NCBI GenBank assembly: GCA_964578835.1 | Contig: CAZOEL010000050.1 | Location: 1-51,147 of the forward strand | DNA from: CAZOEL01 sp964578835 | GTDB taxonomy: Bacteria > Desulfobacterota > Syntrophobacteria > Syntrophobacterales > Syntrophobacteraceae | DNA length: 51,147 nucleotides | Reading direction: 5' to 3' | Part shown: piece after piece, positions 24,581 to 33,320 of the stretch | Layout: each line of letters opens with the position of its first letter | How positions within the stretch are numbered: the stretch's first letter is position 1 | The notes under the pieces: generated by a model | What the model was told of the DNA's origin: nothing | Database searches by the model: none | What the model saw: only the letters and a program-made list of their open reading frames with translations | Translations under genes and position numbers: made by a program

Positions 24581-26947
24581 ATGCCGACACAACCGGAAAC
24601 ATCGTCAGTCCCCCCGAAAGTTGATGCGCTGCCGGATAAGCTGCCGATCCTGCCGCTGCAAAATCAGGTGCTCTATCCCGGTCTGCTCTTGTCTTTCAGC
24701 GTATCGGGAATGGCCGGGCAGCAGGTTATCGACCACGCGGTCATGGAAAATCAGATGATGACGGTTGTGGCTCAGCGGGACGGAGAGGTGGAGGAGCCCA
24801 CCCCAACAGAGCTCTTCGACATTGGAACCGTGGCGACTGTCACCAAGCTCGTCAAGCAACCGGACGGCTCTTACCAGGTTTCAATCCGCGCCGGTGAGCG
24901 GGTGCGCCTCATCGAATTCGAGCCCAAAGGCGGTTTTTGGCTTGGTCGCATCAAGGCGCTTCCCGACGACTCTCGTACGAGCCCGGTGATAGAGGCGATG
25001 GCTCTCAATTTGAGGACTCAATTCGAAAAGGTTGTGGAGCTTGCCGGTCTTGCTAGCGAGCTGGCTATTGCCGCGCTCAATGTCGAGAGCGCCCAAAGGC
25101 TTGTTTATATCGTTGCGTCCAATCTTGCGCTGACTCTGCCCGAGCGTCAGACCATACTCGAAATCAGCGATATCGAAGTCGCTTTGGAGCGCATCACCTT
25201 CTACATCACGCGGCAGTTGGAGCGGCTCGAGCTTGGCCAGCAGATTCAACAAAAGGTGAAGGCGGGGATGGACAAGCGCCAGAGAGAATTCTATCTCCGC
25301 GAGCAATTGCAGGCCATTCGGAGAGAATTGGGCGAAGCGGGGGACGCGAACCAGGAAATTCAAGAGCTTACTATAAAGCTCGAGGATCTCGATATGCCCC
25401 AGGATGCCCGCAAGGCGGCGGAAAAGGAGTTGGAGCGCCTTGCCAGGATGTCGCCCGCGTCCGCTGAGTACACCGTCTCCAGCAACTACCTCGACTGGCT
25501 TCTTGAAATGCCGTGGGAAACATACACGGAGGACAATCTGGATATCCGCAAGGCGGCGCAGATCCTTGATGAGGACCACTTCAATCTTGAAAAAGTGAAG
25601 CGGCGGATACTGGAGTACTTGGCAGTTCTAAAGCTAAAAAAAGAAGTCAAAGGGCCGATTCTTTGTTTTGTCGGACCTCCAGGCGTGGGAAAAACGTCCC
25701 TGGGACAGTCCATTGCCCGAAGCCTCGGGCGTAAATTCATAAGGGTTTCGCTCGGCGGTTTGAGAGATGAAGCGGAAATACGGGGTCATCGGCGCACCTA
25801 TGTGGGAGCGCTGCCGGGCAGGATTATTCAGGGGCTTCGAAGGGTGGGAAGCAGAAATCCCGTCTTCATGCTCGATGAGCTCGATAAAATCGGCATGGAT
25901 TTTCGCGGGGACCCTTCGGCCGCTCTTCTTGAGCTGCTCGATCCCGAACAGAATTTCTCTTTTGTCGATCACTATCTTGCCGTTCCTTTCGACCTTTCGA
26001 AGGTGATCTTCATTGCGACAGCCAATATGCTGCACCCGATCCCTCCAGCTCTCAAGGACCGTATGGAAGTGATCGAAATTGCAGGTTATACGCAAGAAGA
26101 GAAGCTTGCTATCGCGAAAAAGTACCTGCTGGAGCAACAGCTGGATAACCACGGGCTTACAGACGAAAATGTGAGCGTAACGGATGAGGCAATCCTCGAA
26201 ATCATTCGTTCTTATACGCGTGAAGCGGGCGTGCGCAACCTCAATCGGACTATCGCAGCTCTCTTTCGCAATGTAGCCAAGGAGATTGCAGAGGGGAAAG
26301 AGGACGCCATCGCCATAACGCCTGAGCGGCTTCAGGATATACTGGGTCCGATGCGCTTCCTCCCGGAGATGGCCACCAGGTCGTGGGGACCGGGAATCGT
26401 CACGGGTCTTGCCTGGAATGCGTCCGGTGGAGACTTGATTTTCATCGAAGCGCTGCGGACGCATGGAAGCGGCAGATTGATCCTTACCGGGCAATTGGGC
26501 GATGTCATGAAGGAATCGGCGACGGCGGCCTTGACCTATCTCAGAGTGCACGCGGGCAAATTGAACATTGATGAAGAGCGGCTCGTAAAGTCCGACATAC
26601 ACGTGCATGTGCCGGCGGGCGGCATCCCGAAGGACGGTCCATCCGCGGGCGTGGCGGTGGTGGTCGCGCTGGCTTCTCTGATGAGCGGCCGTGAAGTGCG
26701 CCGGGATGTCGCCATGACCGGCGAGATAACGCTGCGGGGCGATGTCCTGCCGGTTGGGGGAATAAAGGAAAAGATGCTGGCGGCGCGGCGCGCCGGAATT
26801 CGGGAGGTCATAATCCCCTACGCCAATGAGAAGGATCTTGTGGATATTCCGTCTCATCTGCGCGAAGGAATGACCTTCCACAGGATTCAGCTTATTTCGG
26901 AAGCTTTCGATTTGGCGCTGGCGTCTTCGGAGCCGCCTTCAAGTTGA
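24581..26947 (+). CDS. lon: Lon protease
   Basis: This 788-residue ATP-dependent serine protease degrades misfolded and regulatory proteins in the cytoplasm. It has an N-terminal LON domain (about 20-210), a helical linker and an AAA+ domain with Walker A GPPGVGKT (365-372) and Walker B VFMLDELDK (428-436). The protease domain has catalytic Ser688 (DGPSAG) and Lys731 (GGIKEKM). AGGAAGG is 5 nt before the ATG; a GTG at 24575 is less likely. Length is normal for LonA. Its 3' end overlaps a convergent gene by 61 bp. Confidence 0.96.
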   Translation: MPTQPETSSVPPKVDALPDKLPILPLQNQVLYPGLLLSFSVSGMAGQQVIDHAVMENQMMTVVAQRDGEVEEPTPTELFDIGTVATVTKLVKQPDGSYQVSIRAGERVRLIEFEPKGGFWLGRIKALPDDSRTSPVIEAMALNLRTQFEKVVELAGLASELAIAALNVESAQRLVYIVASNLALTLPERQTILEISDIEVALERITFYITRQLERLELGQQIQQKVKAGMDKRQREFYLREQLQAIRRELGEAGDANQEIQELTIKLEDLDMPQDARKAAEKELERLARMSPASAEYTVSSNYLDWLLEMPWETYTEDNLDIRKAAQILDEDHFNLEKVKRRILEYLAVLKLKKEVKGPILCFVGPPGVGKTSLGQSIARSLGRKFIRVSLGGLRDEAEIRGHRRTYVGALPGRIIQGLRRVGSRNPVFMLDELDKIGMDFRGDPSAALLELLDPEQNFSFVDHYLAVPFDLSKVIFIATANMLHPIPPALKDRMEVIEIAGYTQEEKLAIAKKYLLEQQLDNHGLTDENVSVTDEAILEIIRSYTREAGVRNLNRTIAALFRNVAKEIAEGKEDAIAITPERLQDILGPMRFLPEMATRSWGPGIVTGLAWNASGGDLIFIEALRTHGSGRLILTGQLGDVMKESATAALTYLRVHAGKLNIDEERLVKSDIHVHVPAGGIPKDGPSAGVAVVVALASLMSGREVRRDVAMTGEITLRGDVLPVGGIKEKMLAARRAGIREVIIPYANEKDLVDIPSHLREGMTFHRIQLISEAFDLALASSEPPSS

Positions 26948-27849
26948 GCTTTGAGGTTGCACACGCTGCACACTCCGGCGAAGGATGGTTCTCCGCACTG
27001 CGAGCAGGCGTTCAAATCTTTGGGCGCATTGTCCGGCGATCTTCTGTCCACAAAGGAGAAGAGGAAATCGCGTTTTGTTCCGGGCATCCTTTTTTCAAGA
27101 AAATCCAGGGCCTCTTTGAAAATGTGGCTGGTTGCCCCTCGAGAGAAGGGGCAGCCGGCGGTGAGAGGCTCGATGCCTTTCAGGCTGCAGTAAGTGCGGA
27201 TTTCGTGAATCTCGAGGCGATAGAGGGGTTTTAGCTTCGCCGGAAGCCTTGGATGAGTGGAAGGAAGAAAAGGATATTGCTTCTCGAGATATTGATGGCG
27301 GTTGCGCACGATGTTTCCCAGAAGCCTTCCCGCCTCATCATCGAGGTTATGTCCGGAAACCATTGCGCTGAATCCTTCTGCAATGGTCAAACGATTGAAA
27401 AGCTGCCGCTTGAGGCCGCCGCAAAGAGAGCATATGCTCCTCCGCGAGCGTCTTTTTATTTCGGGTATGGCGTGCCCGAAAACCTCCTGGAGAGAATACT
27501 CGACCCAGGGGAGATTTCTCTGTTCGGCAAATTTCTTCACGGCGGCGGATGAAGCTTCGGAGAAATCGTCAATCCCAAGATTTACGTGCAGCCCCTTGGT
27601 TTCGTATCCCAGTTCATGAAGCGCGTTCCACACGGCAAGCGAATCCTTGCCTCCTGAAACGGCCACCATGAGTGGGGTTTCCTTCGGGAGGCCGAACTTC
27701 TTCATCGCCCGAAGCAACGCTGTTTCAAAAAAATGCAGGAAGCACGCGGAACAAAAGTTGGCGTTGTGCCCCGGCATCGGAATGGTGGCCTGCTCCCGAC
27801 AACGTTTGCATTTCGCTTCCGGTGGCAGCTTCGCGGATCGGCTCTTCAT
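26887..27849 (-). CDS. TtuA/TtcA-like tRNA 2-thiolation ATPase
   Basis: The 320-residue protein has an N-terminal zinc finger (Cys14, Cys17, Cys33, Cys36), PP-loop SGGKDS (65-70), the Fe-S ligand set Cys140/Cys143 (CSLC) plus Cys233 (AGCPFSRGA), and a second zinc finger (Cys282, 285, 294, 297). This is the TtuA/Ncs6 layout, which adenylates and thiolates a tRNA uridine or cytidine. The target (wobble, 54 or 32) cannot be decided here. The start Shine-Dalgarno is weak. Its last 61 bp run antisense to the end of lon. Confidence 0.88.
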   Translation of the reverse strand: MKSRSAKLPPEAKCKRCREQATIPMPGHNANFCSACFLHFFETALLRAMKKFGLPKETPLMVAVSGGKDSLAVWNALHELGYETKGLHVNLGIDDFSEASSAAVKKFAEQRNLPWVEYSLQEVFGHAIPEIKRRSRRSICSLCGGLKRQLFNRLTIAEGFSAMVSGHNLDDEAGRLLGNIVRNRHQYLEKQYPFLPSTHPRLPAKLKPLYRLEIHEIRTYCSLKGIEPLTAGCPFSRGATSHIFKEALDFLEKRMPGTKRDFLFSFVDRRSPDNAPKDLNACSQCGEPSFAGVCSVCNLKAQLEGGSEDASAKSKASEIS

Positions 27850-28082
27850 GTTTCTGTCGCCTGATAGGAATGCTGATTAATCTTTTCAAAGCGCCGGCCT
27901 CAACACTGGCGCAGGACTATGCATAATAATGGCTAAGCCGACAAGGGTTTTAACCGATTTGGGACACTGCAGCAATCTGTTTTGATCTTCCATGGTTTGC
28001 AATGTGTTTCGGGATTGGATATGATGTACAGATTCGTCTGACGGGTTCAAATACATGCGCAGAGAAAAGGTTTGAGGATTAT

Positions 28083-28967
28083 ATGATAATGGATGGAATG
28101 CACTACGAAGGCAATATCATACGTCCGCCGAGCGAAGCCGACAGCATCCTTTTGCAGGTTACGGTCGGATGTTCCCATAATAAATGCTCCTTTTGCGGAA
28201 CTTACAAGGGCGAGCGTTTTCGAATCAAAGACGACGCCGTTATCGATCACGATATAGAGTACGCCGCAAGGCATATGTCGTTCATAAAGCGCCTTTTTAT
28301 CATGGACGGCGATGCGCTGATATTGCCTCAGGCGAGGCTCGTCCGGATAATGAGCAAGATCCGGAAGGAAATGCCCGGCGTGCAGCGCATAGGACTTTAC
28401 GGAAACGCCAAAAGCATCTTGCGAAAAAGCCCTGAAGAGCTGGAGGAGCTGCGGAATCTGGGGCTTGGGATAGTCTATCTCGGCCTTGAGAGCGGAGACG
28501 CCCAGGTGCTCGAAGAAATCAACAAGGGAGCTTCTCCGGAAAGTATGATAAAGGCCGGAAGGAGAATCCGTGAAGCGGACATCAAGCTTTCAATCACCAC
28601 TCTCATCGGCATTGCCGGCAGGGAGCGGTCGCTCGATCATGCGCGGGCAACCGGCGAGGTGCTGAGCGCAATAGATCCGAATTATGTAGGGGTTCTCACT
28701 CTCATGCTCCTGCCCAATACCGAGCTGGGGCAAAAGGCGGCTCGAGGCGAGTTTGAGCTTCTCACTCCGCTCGAGTTCTTGCGCGAGCTGCGCGAGATGC
28801 TTTATTACACCAATCTCAGCAGAGGGCTTTTTCTGTGCAATCACGCATCGAATTATTTGCCTATCAAGGTGAAGATGCCCGGAGACAAGGAGCGAGCCCT
28901 GAGCACCATAGACAAGGCTCTTGAGGGAGGAGTGTCCTTGAAGCCCGAGTGGATGAGAGCGCTTTAG
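28083..28967 (+). CDS. Radical SAM protein with CX4CX2C cluster motif
   Basis: The 294-residue protein carries GCSHNKCSFC (Cys30, Cys35, Cys38), a CX4CX2C form rather than the classical CX3CX2C. It then has typical TIM-barrel segments (GLYGNAKSIL, GLGIVYLGLESGDAQVLEEI, TLIGIAG). It should bind a 4Fe-4S cluster and cleave S-adenosylmethionine; the substrate is unknown. I chose the ATG at 28083, with GAGG 5 nt upstream. The in-frame start at 28002 would add an unsupported N-terminus. It converges on nadK with a 12-bp gap. Confidence 0.85.
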   Translation: MIMDGMHYEGNIIRPPSEADSILLQVTVGCSHNKCSFCGTYKGERFRIKDDAVIDHDIEYAARHMSFIKRLFIMDGDALILPQARLVRIMSKIRKEMPGVQRIGLYGNAKSILRKSPEELEELRNLGLGIVYLGLESGDAQVLEEINKGASPESMIKAGRRIREADIKLSITTLIGIAGRERSLDHARATGEVLSAIDPNYVGVLTLMLLPNTELGQKAARGEFELLTPLEFLRELREMLYYTNLSRGLFLCNHASNYLPIKVKMPGDKERALSTIDKALEGGVSLKPEWMRAL

Positions 28968-28979
28968 AAGATGGCGACA

Positions 28980-29837
28980 TCACCAGTTTTGCCCCCATTT
29001 GAGCTTTGTCTTGAGGATGTCGAAATAATCTATGGATGGAGTTTTGATCAGGCGCAGCGGATTGGGGGCCGGCGTTATGACGATCTTGTCGGCTGAGGCC
29101 AGGCCGCAGCCGACCTGTCCGTCGCATGTTAGCGCAAGGTCTTGAACGGCGTCGTTGAGCAGTACTTCAATGGTGACGTCGGACGGCAGTATGATCGGTC
29201 GGTTTGTCAACGTGAAGGGACATATCGGAGTCAGGATGATGGTCTGCGCGGTGGGATAGACGATGGGGCCTCCCGCCGAGAGGTTATAGGCTGTCGATCC
29301 CGTAGGGGTGGCGACAATCAGGCCGTCCGCTCGATAGTTGGTCAAATGCCTGCCGTTGATTGTGGTTCTCAGATCGACAATCCGAGCCAGAGCGCCCTTG
29401 TTGATGACGGCGTCATTCAAGACGCTTTGCCGAAAAACCTCGGTCTGTCCCCGCATGATCGAGATGCTGAGGCGCATTCTCTCTTCTATTTCAAAATGAC
29501 CTTTGATTATCTCCTCAAGCTCGTGAAAGCAATTATCCGTGCTGATTTCCGTGAGGAATCCAAGACCGCCCAAATTGACGCCGATAATAGGCGTGGCGCG
29601 GTTTTCAAGGAAACGCGCCACGCTGAGCAGTGTGCCGTCTCCGCCGAGCACGACCACCGCTGATGCGTCTCCAGGAATCTCCAGTTTTTCGTAAGAGCAG
29701 TTCACTCCGAAAGAATCGGCAATATTCTGTTGCGAGAATATTTCGATGCCGCGCAGTTCAAGCCATTTTCCTATTTCATCGGCCAAAGCAGCGGCCTCGG
29801 GCCGGCTGCGCTTATAGATGACGGCAACTTTACGCAT
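28980..29837 (-). CDS. nadK: NAD kinase
   Basis: This 285-residue enzyme phosphorylates NAD to NADP using ATP or polyphosphate in the cytoplasm. It has GGDG at 65-68 (VVVLGGDGTLL), the LNDAVINKG segment that binds NAD, and the YRADGLIVATPTGSTAYNLS signature. Length is normal for bacterial NadK. GAGGAG precedes the ATG by 8 nt. It converges on the radical SAM gene with a 12-bp gap, leaving little room for a separate terminator. Confidence 0.95.
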   Translation of the reverse strand: MRKVAVIYKRSRPEAAALADEIGKWLELRGIEIFSQQNIADSFGVNCSYEKLEIPGDASAVVVLGGDGTLLSVARFLENRATPIIGVNLGGLGFLTEISTDNCFHELEEIIKGHFEIEERMRLSISIMRGQTEVFRQSVLNDAVINKGALARIVDLRTTINGRHLTNYRADGLIVATPTGSTAYNLSAGGPIVYPTAQTIILTPICPFTLTNRPIILPSDVTIEVLLNDAVQDLALTCDGQVGCGLASADKIVITPAPNPLRLIKTPSIDYFDILKTKLKWGQNW

Positions 29838-30183
29838 GAGCTTTTCTCCTCATAGAATCCGAAAAAATGATAGTCAAATAGCTTGACTGAATGCAATCAA
29901 AAACATTTGTCAAAACTCGATAATTGATTTAATCTGTCTCCCACAGTTGAGTCCAGTTTTGAGAAGCAATAAGCAATATTGTGTCGCCATTTATAGATAA
30001 GAGTGTTAGTAAGAGGCTGTCTGCAGCCGTTTCTTATTGGCGTGCGCCAATCCGGCGGATATGGTGGACCCGGCGTTGGTTTGAAGCCCAATGGCCTGCC
30101 GTGATAAGGATATTCCCGGATAATCCGTCTGATCCCAGGAAATCGAGCTTTTGCTCGAATTGGCTAATATCGGGAAGATACGA
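29838..30183. other. 346-bp divergent promoter region
   Basis: A/T-rich sequence between divergently transcribed nadK and the REC-GGDEF gene. It must hold promoters for both. Candidate -35/-10 pairs are too weak to assign, and I see no gene or strong hairpin. Confidence 0.4.
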
Positions 30184-31107
30184 ATGCATCATCTTGATCT
30201 TAACCCTCAGCTCCCTGCCCAGGATATCCTGGTCGTAGACGATGAGTCGCAAGTTTGCGACCTGTTGGCTGAGGCTCTCATCTTCATGGGGCATAGAGTG
30301 CAGACTGCTCGAGATGGCAGTGAGGCGGCGGCGAAGATTGCGAAGTCTCCTTTCGCCATCGTGATCACTGACATGGATATGCCCGTGATGGACGGAATGG
30401 AGCTGATCAGGTTCATCGTAAAGAACTGCAACGGCACCGACATCATAGCCATTACCGGCCATGCCATGAAATACAAGTATACGGATGTGGTTGCCGCGGG
30501 CGCCGCTGATTTCATAACCAAGCCCTTTACTCTGAATGAGCTTGAAGCCAAGCTCAACCGGCTCATACGGGAGCGCTGCCTGCGCGATGAGTTGGAGCGT
30601 CTGGCTGTCCGCGACCCGCTCACGTGCCTTTACAACAGACGTCATTTCCAATCGTGCGTGCGCCGGGAAGTGATTCGCGCGGATAGATATAAGCATCACC
30701 TTTTCATGTTCTTTTCGGATATTGACAGCTTCAAGGAATACAACGATGAAAAGGGCCACCAGGCCGGCGACGCCCTTTTGGTCCGCTACGCTGAAATCTT
30801 GACATCTTCGATTCGGGATGCTGTCGATATGGCTTTCAGGTTTGGGGGAGATGAATTCATCGTACTTCTTCCACACCTGCCCAGGACTAAAGCGTGCAAG
30901 GTGGCCGAGCGCATCAGGGAGAAATACAATGCTCTCAACCTGGCGCCAACCAGCCTGTCGATTGGAATTGCCCGCTATATCAAGAAAAATGAAAACCTGG
31001 ATCAAGATATCGAGGATATGATCCAGCGGGCCGATGCGGCGCTCTACCACGCCAAACGCGAATTGGGGGGAGATAAGATCTGCTTTGACAAAGATTCGCT
31101 CGCCTGA
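30184..31107 (+). CDS. REC-GGDEF diguanylate cyclase
   Basis: The 307-residue protein has a receiver domain (VVDD at 17-20, phospho-acceptor Asp63 in ITDMDMP, Lys113 in TKPF) joined to a GGDEF domain with GGDEF at 221-225. It should make cyclic di-GMP when phosphorylated. The inhibitory RxxD site before GGDEF reads DAVD, so product inhibition may be lost. I chose the ATG at 30184 (GGGAAG upstream) over a TTG at 30151. No kinase lies next to it. Confidence 0.9.
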   Translation: MHHLDLNPQLPAQDILVVDDESQVCDLLAEALIFMGHRVQTARDGSEAAAKIAKSPFAIVITDMDMPVMDGMELIRFIVKNCNGTDIIAITGHAMKYKYTDVVAAGAADFITKPFTLNELEAKLNRLIRERCLRDELERLAVRDPLTCLYNRRHFQSCVRREVIRADRYKHHLFMFFSDIDSFKEYNDEKGHQAGDALLVRYAEILTSSIRDAVDMAFRFGGDEFIVLLPHLPRTKACKVAERIREKYNALNLAPTSLSIGIARYIKKNENLDQDIEDMIQRADAALYHAKRELGGDKICFDKDSLA

Positions 31108-31177
31108 AGCCGCTCTGGCAAAATCTCTTTCATTTCTTCTCCTTTGACTTTCGAATCATTTTTTTGAAGGTTTTTTC

Positions 31178-31206
31178 TTGACTCTACATATGGGGTCCTT
31201 TATATA
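31178..31206 (+). promoter_or_regulatory. Sigma-70-type promoter upstream of speD
   Basis: TTGACT (31178-31183), a 17-bp spacer, then TATATA (31201-31206). This predicts a start near 31213, about 370 nt before the speD ATG. The match is good, but no other data support it. Confidence 0.6.
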
Positions 31207-31212
31207 GGGCAC

Positions 31213-31585
31213 ACCTTGGCTGGAATAGTGTATTTGTCTGTTAAGCAGCGGAGAATCCTTTAATTTCGAGGAATTTTGGTTTATCTGCTAGGGAGAGCGG
31301 ATAAGCGGGATGCCAGTGGTTGGACATCCTAAAGATTGACGAGGCCTCCGGCCTTCCTTAGTTTTACAAACTGATCAGCCGCAAGGCAGAAATTTATGAT
31401 GAGAATTTGGCTCCGTCCCAAGAAAAAGGAAGTAAGTCCATAGGTTAAAATAGCCAAAAGAGTGAAAGCCATGCAACGGCGCTAAAACTCGCTCGGTGGC
31501 ATCTCCAAATTTTGGGCGGTAAGAAAACAATTTGGGTCATCGTGAGAACTGGGTGGTTCTCCAATCAAGATGGGAGGTGACTGCC
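31213..31585 (+). promoter_or_regulatory. Long structured 5' leader of speD, unassigned
   Basis: About 370 nt lie between the predicted start and the speD ATG with no good ORF. TTATCTGCT (31281-31289) pairs with AGCGGATAA (31296-31304), 9 bp with one G-U. GGATG/CATCC (31308-31312 and 31325-31329) and GGCCTCCGGCC follow. I do not recognise a known riboswitch, 6S RNA, SRP RNA, RNase P or tmRNA here. It could be a leader-type regulator or a separate small RNA. Confidence 0.4.
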
Positions 31586-32035
31586 ATGGGCATGGGCAAA
31601 CCCGAATTCGGTTTTGGCGTTCACTTGATGTTGGATGGATATGGCTGTGATCGTTCTACCCTTGAGGATATGAGCTTCATCTATAACTTCCTTGATGAAT
31701 ATCCCGACAAGATGGACATGACGAAGATCATGCCGCCTTACGTTTTCAGGTACAACGGCTCCGTTCCTGAAGACTGGGGCGTTTCCGGCTTTGTGCTGAT
31801 TGCAGAAAGCCATATCAGCATCCACACCTTTCCGGAAAAACAGTATTTAAGCTTGGATATGTTCTCCTGCAAGCCGTTCGATACCGAGCAGGCCCTTGAG
31901 ACGATTAAAAAATACTTCAAAGTGCAGAAGTATGAGATACGAGTCTTGGATCGTGGTCAGGAATTCCCGAATACGATCCCCGAATCGGCTCAGGTTGTGA
32001 GGATGGATCGGATGCTGATGCAGCGCTCCAGATAA
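31586..32035 (+). CDS. speD: S-adenosylmethionine decarboxylase proenzyme
   Basis: The 149-residue proenzyme makes decarboxylated SAM for spermidine synthesis. Self-cleavage at Glu74-Ser75 (AESHISIHTFPE) yields the pyruvoyl group. His80 (+5) and Cys95 (+20) are in the expected catalytic positions. GGAGGTGA sits 5 nt before the ATG at 31586; a TTG at 31532 is much weaker. It is slightly longer at the N-terminus than the small bacterial class. No speE lies in the window. A strong terminator follows. Confidence 0.95.
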   Translation: MGMGKPEFGFGVHLMLDGYGCDRSTLEDMSFIYNFLDEYPDKMDMTKIMPPYVFRYNGSVPEDWGVSGFVLIAESHISIHTFPEKQYLSLDMFSCKPFDTEQALETIKKYFKVQKYEIRVLDRGQEFPNTIPESAQVVRMDRMLMQRSR

Positions 32036-32062
32036 AAGAGTCTTTATGAGTCAAGGGACAAA

Positions 32063-32111
32063 GATGGGGCCCAGGCTTCCTGGTGAGCTTGGCGCCCCAT
32101 CATGCGTTTTT
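32063..32111 (+). terminator. Rho-independent terminator after speD
   Basis: GATGGGGC plus CCAGGCT (32063-32077) pairs with AGCTTGG plus GCCCCATC (32086-32101, one bulged base), a 15-bp stem with an 8-nt loop. A GTTTTT tract follows to 32111. Confidence 0.8.
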
Positions 32112-32302
32112 AGGCCCGACTCGCCGAAGTTGGAGCGAGCCGGGGTGCTTGCCGGATTCCTTTCACGGGTATTTCATTTTTTCCGCTGAGCGGGCATTTG
32201 CTTGCTAAACATTGAAAATTTCGGTATATATAGTAAAGTCCAAAATTGATGCTGCGGGCTCGTCTTGAAAATCGGTCGGGAGCGCGGATGCAAAACTAAT
32301 CT

Positions 32303-33196
32303 GTGAAGGAAAGAGATCTAGCTTTGGAAGAGGAGTCTGCGAAAGGGTTTCAGCACTGGCTCAGGATGTGTTTTCGTCGCCTTGCGCGGATACGGGATCC
32401 TGAAGATATAGAGAAAGAAATCGAGCTTTTGATTGATGAGGGAGAGCAGCGGGGGCTGATCTCGGAAGATGAAGGGGAGATGATTCAAGGCATCTTCTCT
32501 TTTCGGGACACCATCGCGCGTGAGATCATGGTTCCTCGGACCGACGCCGTCTATGCGAGCGCCACTACAAAGATCCCCGACATCATCCAACTCATCATTC
32601 AAAGCGGCCACTCCCGGATTCCCATCTATGTGGATAATATCGACAACATCATAGGAACTCTTCACGCCAAGGATCTCTTGAGTTATTGGGGAAACGACTC
32701 TATCGAGGTGCGCGACATCGTTCGGTCTCCTTACTTCATCCCGGAGACGAAAAAGATAAGCGATCTCCTGAAGGACCTGCGAGGCAATAAATCCCATATG
32801 GCCATTGTGATCGACGAGTATGGGGGAACGGCCGGGGTGCTGACTCTTGAAGATATCATCGAAGAGATCATCGGGGACATTGTGGACGAATACGATGCGG
32901 AAGAGGAATCGATTGTCGAGCACGAGGATGGATCGATATCCGTAAACGCCAGATTGGACGCCGGGGAGCTTGAAGATTATCTGAAGATCGATTTCCCCGA
33001 GGGTAAGTTCGAATCGGTTGGAGGCTTTGTGATCAGTCTTCTGGGTCGCGTCCCGGATATCAACGAGAAACTGACTTATAAGAACATAGAGATGTTGATA
33101 GAATCAGCGAACAACAGGAAGATCGAAAAGATACGCGTCCGTAGAATAAATCCCGAGCAAGCAGCTGCTTCGATCTCCCAGGAAGCCTCCTCATGA
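32303..33196 (+). CDS. corC: CorC/HlyC-family CBS-domain protein
   Basis: The 297-residue soluble protein has an N-terminal helical region, a CBS pair (about 72-195, MVPRTDAVYAS and MAIVIDEYGG), and a C-terminal CorC_HlyC transporter-associated domain (about 205-292). It lacks the DUF21 membrane part, like E. coli CorC (YbeX). CorC has been linked to Mg2+/Co2+ efflux and to ribosome maturation. GTG at 32303 is the likely start; the Shine-Dalgarno is weak. The order corC-lnt is conserved in many Gram-negatives, which supports the call. Confidence 0.85.
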   Translation: MKERDLALEEESAKGFQHWLRMCFRRLARIRDPEDIEKEIELLIDEGEQRGLISEDEGEMIQGIFSFRDTIAREIMVPRTDAVYASATTKIPDIIQLIIQSGHSRIPIYVDNIDNIIGTLHAKDLLSYWGNDSIEVRDIVRSPYFIPETKKISDLLKDLRGNKSHMAIVIDEYGGTAGVLTLEDIIEEIIGDIVDEYDAEEESIVEHEDGSISVNARLDAGELEDYLKIDFPEGKFESVGGFVISLLGRVPDINEKLTYKNIEMLIESANNRKIEKIRVRRINPEQAAASISQEASS

Positions 33197-33320
33197 AGCC
33201 CTAAGCATCCCCCCAGCAGGTTTGAGTTGGGCATGCCGGTTCGGCCCTCGTCGCAAAGATCCAAGAGCTCATTCATCCAATTTTTTCGGTGAAAATCTTT
33301 TTTGCTATCGGAAAGAGCAT

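Noticed and set aside
25634..26881. 415-codon frame antisense to lon
   Set aside because: The lon frame is strongly supported by motifs; the antisense product matches nothing.
30034..31050. 338-codon frame antisense to the REC-GGDEF gene
   Set aside because: The plus-strand protein has clear receiver and GGDEF motifs; the antisense peptide does not.
31300..31360. Possible cyclic di-GMP (GEMM) riboswitch from GACGAGGCCTCCGGCC
   Set aside because: The conserved GACGCAAAGCC core and tetraloop receptor are missing.
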